Shown here piece after piece: positions 39,523 through 41,384 of a stretch of DNA of 41,384 nt (its first letter is position 1; every line of letters begins with the position of its first letter). This DNA is from Bacillota bacterium (GTDB lineage: Bacteria; Bacillota; Clostridia; DSM-8532): assembly GCA_023459915.1 (NCBI GenBank), contig JAEWSN010000110.1:1-41384 (forward strand), written 5' to 3'. The notes under the pieces are model-generated. The model ran no database searches. It saw only the letters and a list, made by a program, of their open reading frames with translations, and was not told the DNA's origin. Both the position numbers and the translations under genes were made by a program.

Positions 39523-39559
39523 GGCTCCCTGCGGTTTTCACTTGAAAACGGCGGGAGCC
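39523..39559 (+). terminator. Hairpin after rpmF, possible terminator or processing site
   Basis: GGCTCCCTGCGGTTTTCA (39523-39540) pairs with TGAAAACGGCGGGAGCC (39543-39559) with small mismatches. No T run follows, so termination would be weak unless aided. Confidence 0.5.
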
Positions 39560-39581
39560 CTCATGACCATCAACGGCAGAA

Positions 39582-39608
39582 CAGGGTGTCTCCTCGCGAG
39601 ACGCCCTG
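39582..39608 (+). promoter_or_regulatory. Second hairpin before the DUF512 gene
   Basis: CAGGGTGTCTC (39582-39592) pairs over 11 bp with GAGACGCCCTG (39598-39608), one T:G pair, loop CTCGC. It ends shortly before the ribosome binding site of the next gene, and no strong T run follows. Confidence 0.5.
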
Positions 39609-39631
39609 CTTGCATGTCGGGAGGGAACAGC

Positions 39632-40993
39632 ATGTCCGCTGACAAAAGCATGAATGAACCCGTGATTACACAGGTGCTTCCCGGGAGCATTGCGGAGGAA
39701 CTCGGCATCACCCCGGGCGATCGGCTGGTATCCATGAACGGGGAGCCCGTCATGGATGTTTTTGATTACCGATTCCATGCGGCGAACACGGAACTGACGC
39801 TGTGTGTGCGCAAGCCGGACGGCGGGGAATGGGTCTTCGATGTGGAAAAGGACGAGGAGGAGGATCCCGGACTGCTGTTCGAGAGTCCGCTCATCGAGGC
39901 GGAGCGCGGGTGCACCAACAACTGCGTGTTCTGCTTCATTGACCAGCTTCCCAAGGGCATGCGGGAAACCCTCTATTTCAAGGACGACGACGCGCGGCTG
40001 TCCTTTCTGTATGGCAACTACATCACCATGACAAACATGAAGGAGGCGGAGCTGGATCGGATCATCCGATACCGGATGTCGCCCATCAATGTGTCCGTTC
40101 ACACCACCAATCCCGAATTGCGCGTCAAGATGCTTGGCAACCGGTTTGCCGGGAACATCCTCCTGCGCGTGAAAAAGCTGGTGGACGCCGGCATCACGGT
40201 CAACGCGCAGATTGTCCTGTGCCGTGGCTGGAATGACGGGCGGGAGCTTGAACGGACGCTGGATGCGTTGTCCGCGCTTGCGCCGGGGCTGCACAGCGTT
40301 TCCGTGGTGCCCATTGGACTGACCCGATACCGGGAGGGTCTGCCTGAGATGAAAGCCTTCGATCGCGACAGCGCCCGGCAGGTGCTCGCAGTGGTTGCGC
40401 GCTGGCAGGAGGCACTGCTTGAACGCGTGGGCACGCGCACCGTGTACGCGGCGGACGAGTTCTATCTGTTGGCGGATGCGGCGCTGCCGCCTGCGGAGGC
40501 GTACGAGGATTTTCCCCAGATAGAGAACGGTGTCGGCATGCTGGCGTCGTTTCGGGAAGAGTTTCTTGACGCGCTCGATGACCGGCGGGCCGAAGGGGAA
40601 CTGGTTGTCCGGAATGCCGGCGACAAAGCGTTGCCACGCCGGGTGAGCATTGCCACAGGCACTTCGGCCGCGCCGGAGCTGGATCGGTTGTGCCGGACCC
40701 TGATGGATGCCTGCAACGGCGCGCTTGATGTGCGGGTGCAGGCCTGTGAAAACCGGTTCTTCGGCGGACATGTGAATGTCACCGGCCTGCTGACAGGGAG
40801 CGACCTGCTGTACCGGCTTGAGGGGGAATCCCTGGGAGAGGCGCTGCTGCTGCCGCGCTGCATGTTCCGTTCCGGAACAGAAACGATGCTTGATGATGTG
40901 GACCGTGCGGCCCTTGAAAAGACGCTTGGTGTGCCGGTTCGGATTGTGGACACGGATGGCGCGTCCCTGCTGGAGGCACTGATCGGGGCCTGA
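39632..40993 (+). CDS. DUF512-family radical SAM protein with PDZ-like domain
   Basis: A 453-residue protein common in Clostridia. The N-terminal PDZ-like domain (about 10-75: VLPGSIAEELGITPGDRLVS) is followed by a radical SAM-like cluster motif, Cys94, Cys98 and Cys101 (ERGCTNNCVFCFIDQLPKGM), with YGNYITMTNM and VSVHTTNPELR, then the C-terminal DUF512 region (GHVNVTGLLTG). The reaction is unknown; these proteins are annotated as Fe-S oxidoreductases. GGGAGGGAACAGC before the ATG at 39632 decides the start; ATGs at 39542 and 39614 lie in the hairpin region. In many Clostridia the der/engA GTPase gene follows; here rpmB, convergent, does. Confidence 0.92.
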   Translation: MSADKSMNEPVITQVLPGSIAEELGITPGDRLVSMNGEPVMDVFDYRFHAANTELTLCVRKPDGGEWVFDVEKDEEEDPGLLFESPLIEAERGCTNNCVFCFIDQLPKGMRETLYFKDDDARLSFLYGNYITMTNMKEAELDRIIRYRMSPINVSVHTTNPELRVKMLGNRFAGNILLRVKKLVDAGITVNAQIVLCRGWNDGRELERTLDALSALAPGLHSVSVVPIGLTRYREGLPEMKAFDRDSARQVLAVVARWQEALLERVGTRTVYAADEFYLLADAALPPAEAYEDFPQIENGVGMLASFREEFLDALDDRRAEGELVVRNAGDKALPRRVSIATGTSAAPELDRLCRTLMDACNGALDVRVQACENRFFGGHVNVTGLLTGSDLLYRLEGESLGEALLLPRCMFRSGTETMLDDVDRAALEKTLGVPVRIVDTDGASLLEALIGA

Positions 40994-41035
40994 CCCCGAG
41001 GCCCCACAGAGGGGCGGGTCCCGAACTGAACCCAT

Positions 41036-41065
41036 AAAAAAATGTGGCGTCAAGCCACATTTTTT
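41036..41065. terminator. Bidirectional terminator between the DUF512 gene and rpmB
   Basis: AAAAAAATGTGGC pairs with GCCACATTTTT around GTCAA. A and T runs on the two flanks make it effective for both convergent genes. Confidence 0.93.
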
Positions 41066-41096
41066 CTGTTTCGGGTTGTGTGACGAATGGATCCGA

Positions 41097-41285
41097 TTAG
41101 ACGGATTTCGTCATTCTGCTGGCACGCAGGCAGCGTGCGCAGATGTTCATGGTCCGGGATGTTCCGTCGACTTCAAGACGGACCTTTTTGACATTGGGCT
41201 TCCACGCGCGGTTGGACTTGCGGTGGGAGTGGCTGACCGCCAGGCCAAAGTGTTGACCCTTGCTGCAAACTTCACATTTTGCCAT
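41097..41285 (-). CDS. rpmB: 50S ribosomal protein L28, zinc form
   Basis: A 62-residue L28. The N-terminus MAKCEVCSKGQHFG and the later CARC supply two CxxC pairs, the zinc-binding form. NRAWKPNVKKVR and TMNICARCLRA are typical. The ATG at 41283-41285 follows GAGGAGG with an 8- to 9-base gap. It is convergent with the DUF512 gene and ends at the shared terminator. Confidence 0.98.
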   Translation of the reverse strand: MAKCEVCSKGQHFGLAVSHSHRKSNRAWKPNVKKVRLEVDGTSRTMNICARCLRASRMTKSV

Positions 41286-41369
41286 CGAATACACCTCCTC
41301 GTGCTGCGTACGAATTGTATGAAATGCCGTACCCGATGGGGTTCGCGGCCAAACTTCACAGCGAAGGAT

Positions 41370-41378
41370 ATTCTATCA
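41370..41378 (-). promoter_or_regulatory. Possible rpmB promoter (-10 only)
   Basis: On the minus strand TGATAGAAT is an extended -10 at the window edge. The -35 would lie outside. A TACAAT nearer the gene is an alternative with a poor -35. Confidence 0.35.
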
Positions 41379-41384
41379 CAACCT

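Overview
The window looks like core chromosome of a GC-rich, Gram-positive-type bacterium, most likely in Clostridia or a near relative. The indications are a MurT/GatD pair (amidation of lipid II), a T-box riboswitch in front of thrS, a MocR-type GntR regulator, a methyl-independent MutS/MutL pair whose MutL carries the endonuclease motifs, the gene order miaB-mutS-mutL-miaA-hfq, a DUF512-type radical SAM protein, and strong AGGAGG ribosome binding sites throughout. GC content is high by eye and I do not name a genus. I see no transposase, phage gene, tRNA, rRNA or CRISPR array.

Layout. Positions 1-126 hold the end of an unidentified gene, followed by a perfect terminator. A stand-alone corrinoid-binding protein (minus) and asnS (plus) diverge. 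The murT-gatD operon (minus) diverges from polA-coaE (plus). coaE runs in frame, with no stop codon, into a small domain I do not recognise, which also has its own ribosome binding site and promoter-like sequence. fba follows and shares a terminator with the convergent CCA-adding enzyme gene. Next come a GT4 glycosyltransferase, a convergent D-Ala-D-Ala carboxypeptidase, the T-box and thrS, a chemotaxis receptor, a uracil-type permease with a Nudix hydrolase, then ferritin, an aminotransferase and the MocR regulator on the minus strand.

From 25.2 to 34.1 kb lies a tRNA-modification, mismatch-repair and RNA-chaperone cluster (miaB, mutS, mutL, miaA, hfq) ending in a GT28-type glycosyltransferase. 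It converges on ychF. The last part holds an RluB-type pseudouridine synthase, an unidentified membrane protein, glyA, yceD-rpmF, the DUF512 protein and rpmB.

The genes mostly serve housekeeping work: aminoacylation (asnS, thrS), tRNA maturation (cca, miaA, miaB), ribosome components and modification (rpmF, rpmB, rluB), DNA repair (polA, mutS, mutL), cell wall (murT, gatD, dacF-like) and central metabolism (fba, glyA, coaE). I found no clear new multi-gene system. The unusual signals are regulatory and structural: an 18-bp perfect palindrome that exactly fills the spacer of a consensus glyA promoter; short GC-rich tandem repeats of 21-24 bp in the linkers or ends of several housekeeping genes, one array supplying the hfq -35 element; two 36-bp in-frame repeats; paired palindromes between mutS and mutL; an 11-bp inverted repeat over the polA promoter; and a long hairpin in the permease leader.
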